This document shows, piece after piece, positions 24,760 through 26,973 of a DNA stretch of 26,973 bases. The stretch covers positions 1 to 26,973 of the forward strand of contig JAVYJS010000015.1 in assembly GCA_032378655.1 (NCBI GenBank), given 5' to 3'. The first letter of the stretch is position 1; every line of letters starts with the position of its first letter. Both the position numbers and the translations under genes were made by a program. This DNA is from Arsenophonus melophagi (GTDB lineage: Bacteria; Pseudomonadota; Gammaproteobacteria; Enterobacterales; Enterobacteriaceae). The notes below the pieces were generated by a model. The model was not told the DNA's origin and did not search any database. It was given only the letters and a program-made list of their open reading frames with translations.

Positions 24760-26871
24760 ATGGCTCGTAAAACTCCCATTACGCATTATCGAAACATTGG
24801 TATTAGTGCACATATTGATGCTGGAAAGACTACTACAACTGAGCGTATCTTATTTTACACTGGTGTTAGTCATAAAATAGGCGAAGTGCATGATGGCACA
24901 GCAACGATGGATTGGATGGAGCAAGAACAGGAGCGTGGTATTACTATCACGTCAGCTTCAACTACCGCTTTCTGGTCTGGTATGGGTAACCAATTTGATG
25001 AATACCGTATCAATGTCATTGATACTCCAGGACACGTTGATTTCACAATTGAAGTAGAACGATCTCTGCGCGTTCTTGATGGTGCAGTAATGGTTTATTG
25101 CGCGGTGGGTGGTGTTCAACCGCAATCTGAAACAGTTTGGCGTCAAGCAAATAAGTATCAAATACCGCGTATTGCATTTGTTAATAAGATGGATCGCATG
25201 GGCGCTAATTTCTTTCGTGTTGTTGAACAGATCAAAACACGCTTATCGGCAATACCAATTCCACTTCAATTACCTATTGGTGCCGAAGAGTCATTTACTG
25301 GTGTTGTTGATTTAGTTAAAATGAAAGCAATTCATTGGAATGATAGCGATCAAGGTATTACGTTCATTTATGAAGATATTCCAGCTAATATGCAAGCTCA
25401 AACTGAAGAATGGCATGGTAAGTTAATTGAAGCTGCGGCTGAAACATCAGATGAGTTGATGGAAAAATATTTTATTGGTAAAAAACTGTCTGAAAGTGAA
25501 ATTAAAAAAGCATTACGTAAGCGTGTATTGAATAATGAAATTATTCTTGTTACATGTGGTTCAGCATTTAAAAATAAAGGCGTTCAAGCTATGTTGGATG
25601 CAATTGTTGAATATTTACCTTCACCTACTGATATTCCTGCAATTAAAGGTGTTTTGACTGATGGGAAAAACACTCCAGCAGAACGCTATCCGAGTGATGA
25701 TAAACCTTTTGCAGCATTAGCATTTAAAATTGCAACTGACCCATTTGTTGGGAATTTAACTTTTTTTCGAGTTTACTCTGGTATTGTCAACTCAGGAGAT
25801 GCCGTTCTTAACCCAGTTAAAGATAAAAAAGAGCGCTTTGGTCGTATCGTTCAGATGCATGCTAATAAACGTGAAGAAATTAAAGAAGTACGTGCAGGTG
25901 ATATCGCTGCAGCTATTGGCTTCAAAGATGTAACCACTGGTGATACTCTATGTGCTATAGATGCACCAATTATTTTAGAACGTATGAATTTTCCTCAGCC
26001 AGTTATTTCTGTTGCTATTGAACCTAAAACTAAAGCTGATCAAGAAAAAATGGGGGTTGCTTTAGGACGTTTGGCTCAAGAAGATCCATCATTTCGAGTA
26101 TCTATCGATGAAGAATCAGGGCAAACGATTATTGCTGGTATGGGTGAGTTACATCTTGAAGTATTGGTTGACCGGATGCGTCGTGAATTTAAAGTTGAAG
26201 CAAACGTTGGTAAACCGCAAGTAGCATACCGTGAAACTATTCGTAATTCTTTTGAGCAAGAAGGTAAATTTGTTCGTCAGTCTGGTGGACGTGGTCAATT
26301 TGGTCATGTATGGATACGCGTTGAACCTTTAGAAGCAGGTCATAAAATTGGTTATGAATTTCATAACGAAATTGTTGGCGGTGTTGTACCTAAAGAGTAT
26401 ATACCTGCAGTGGATAAAGGTATTCAAGAACAGATGAAAAATGGTATTCTAGCTGGCTATCCCATTGTTGATGTCAAAGTAGCATTGTATGATGGCTCCT
26501 ATCATGAAGTTGATTCTTCAGAAATGGCATTTAAAATTGCAGCCTCTATCGCCTTTAAGGAAGGCTTTATGAAAGCAAGCCCAGTTTTATTAGAGCCAAT
26601 CATGAAAGTTGAAGTTGAAACGCCTGAAGACTATATGGGTGATGTTATTGGTGATCTCAACCGTCGTAGAGGTATAATTGAAGGTATGGAGAATACGGCT
26701 ACTGGTACGATAGTGTATGCAAAAGTACCATTATCAGAAATGTTTGGTTATGCTACAGATCTACGTTCACAAACTCAAGGGCGTGCTTCTTACTCCATGG
26801 AATTTTTAAAGTATAATGAAGCTCCAAGTAATATTGCTCAAGCAATAATTGAAGCTCGTAAAGTTAAGTAA
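24760..26871 (+). CDS. fusA: elongation factor G
   Basis: EF-G is the GTPase that drives translocation and, with RRF, ribosome recycling. From ATG 24760 the protein has 703 aa (E. coli 704) and begins MARKTPITHYRNIG. GTPase motifs are intact: G1 AHIDAGKT (17-24), G2 ERGITI (58-63), G3 DTPGH (88-92) and G4 NKMD (142-145). Domains II-V follow, with the domain IV SGGRGQFGH loop and the C-terminal SEMFGYATDLRS...GRASYSMEF. The open frame extends upstream to 24697, but MARK is the family start and has GAGAGGAAA just before it. Domain IV is somewhat more diverged than domain I, which is usual for fast-evolving symbionts. tuf follows. Confidence 0.99.
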   Translation: MARKTPITHYRNIGISAHIDAGKTTTTERILFYTGVSHKIGEVHDGTATMDWMEQEQERGITITSASTTAFWSGMGNQFDEYRINVIDTPGHVDFTIEVERSLRVLDGAVMVYCAVGGVQPQSETVWRQANKYQIPRIAFVNKMDRMGANFFRVVEQIKTRLSAIPIPLQLPIGAEESFTGVVDLVKMKAIHWNDSDQGITFIYEDIPANMQAQTEEWHGKLIEAAAETSDELMEKYFIGKKLSESEIKKALRKRVLNNEIILVTCGSAFKNKGVQAMLDAIVEYLPSPTDIPAIKGVLTDGKNTPAERYPSDDKPFAALAFKIATDPFVGNLTFFRVYSGIVNSGDAVLNPVKDKKERFGRIVQMHANKREEIKEVRAGDIAAAIGFKDVTTGDTLCAIDAPIILERMNFPQPVISVAIEPKTKADQEKMGVALGRLAQEDPSFRVSIDEESGQTIIAGMGELHLEVLVDRMRREFKVEANVGKPQVAYRETIRNSFEQEGKFVRQSGGRGQFGHVWIRVEPLEAGHKIGYEFHNEIVGGVVPKEYIPAVDKGIQEQMKNGILAGYPIVDVKVALYDGSYHEVDSSEMAFKIAASIAFKEGFMKASPVLLEPIMKVEVETPEDYMGDVIGDLNRRRGIIEGMENTATGTIVYAKVPLSEMFGYATDLRSQTQGRASYSMEFLKYNEAPSNIAQAIIEARKVK

Positions 26872-26900
26872 TGAACTTTCAAGTTAACTATGAAATCTGA

Positions 26901-26923
26901 TTCTCTTGAATTATTTAAGAGAA
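26901..26923. repeat. small hairpin in the fusA-tuf gap
   Basis: ttctctt / aagagaa (7 bp) around a 9-nt loop. It might affect relative fusA and tuf expression; no T-tract. Confidence 0.4.
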
Positions 26924-26952
26924 CTCTATAAGGAATAGAAAGGAATAGAGTT

Positions 26953-26973
26953 GTGTCTAAAGAAAAATTTGAA
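26953..26973 (+). CDS. tuf: elongation factor Tu (5' end only, cut by window end)
   Basis: A GTG start at 26953 opens SKEKFE, the N-terminus of enterobacterial EF-Tu, and runs off the end of the window after seven codons. E. coli tufA also starts with GTG and is the last str-operon gene, in the same order. The leader contains aggaatagaa followed by aggaatagag (26931-26950), a 10-bp near-perfect tandem duplication that doubles the Shine-Dalgarno-like AGGA. Whether the genome has one or two tuf copies is not visible. Confidence 0.93.

Noticed and set aside
1392..26952. tRNA genes, rRNA genes, insertion sequences and CRISPR arrays
   Set aside because: No cloverleaf with a T-loop GTTCRA pattern, no transposase frame, and no regularly spaced identical repeats were seen; the inverted repeats all differ in sequence.

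Overview
The window looks like a piece of the chromosome of a gammaproteobacterial (Enterobacterales-type) obligate insect endosymbiont whose genome is still decaying. The proteins are closest, from memory, to Escherichia coli orthologues over nearly their full length (Pgi 549 aa, UbiA 290 aa, S12 124 aa, TusC 119 aa). The DNA is strongly AT-rich, and only about 49% of the 26,973 bases are in intact genes. The rest is long gene-poor spacer, some of it with recognisable remains of lost genes. The genus cannot be named from this sequence alone.

Layout. (1) pssA on the minus strand (21-1391), then a 1.9-kb spacer. (2) The E. coli-type order ftsB-ispD-ispF-(truD)-nlpD-(rpoS) from 3315 to about 7600, where truD and rpoS survive only as short relics and surE and pcm are unrecognisable. 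(3) A GNAT acetyltransferase on the minus strand (7994-8647). (4) Divergent lysC (minus) and pgi (plus), as in E. coli, then ubiA. (5) A 2.8-kb spacer full of perfect inverted repeats, a LysE/RhtB-type exporter (17111-17713), and a 4.8-kb gene desert. (6) The conserved block tusD-tusC-tusB-rpsL-rpsG-fusA-tuf; the last gene is cut by the window end after seven codons and starts with GTG.

How the genes fit together. PssA (phosphatidylethanolamine branch), FtsB and NlpD (division, amidase activation), IspD/IspF and UbiA (isoprenoid precursor to ubiquinone), Pgi (glycolysis), TusBCD (sulfur relay for tRNA wobble thiolation) and the str operon are core cell functions. LysC, first enzyme of the lysine/diaminopimelate branch, fits a nutritional or cell-wall role. 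Its lysine-sensing ACT domain carries substitutions at positions where E. coli mutants lose feedback inhibition, and a LysE-superfamily exporter is kept nearby, so amino-acid supply to a host is plausible but unproven.

The most unusual structural signal is a set of long, perfect or almost perfect inverted repeats (arms 12-28 bp, loops 0-11 nt), all different in sequence, confined as far as I could see to spacers, and clustered at 7053-7227 and 15111-17030. Most lack the T-tract of intrinsic terminators. Short perfect tandem duplications (12-17 bp) occur in the same spacers. This suggests either a replication-slippage/template-switch process left by lost repair functions, or a functional layer of RNA/DNA hairpins.
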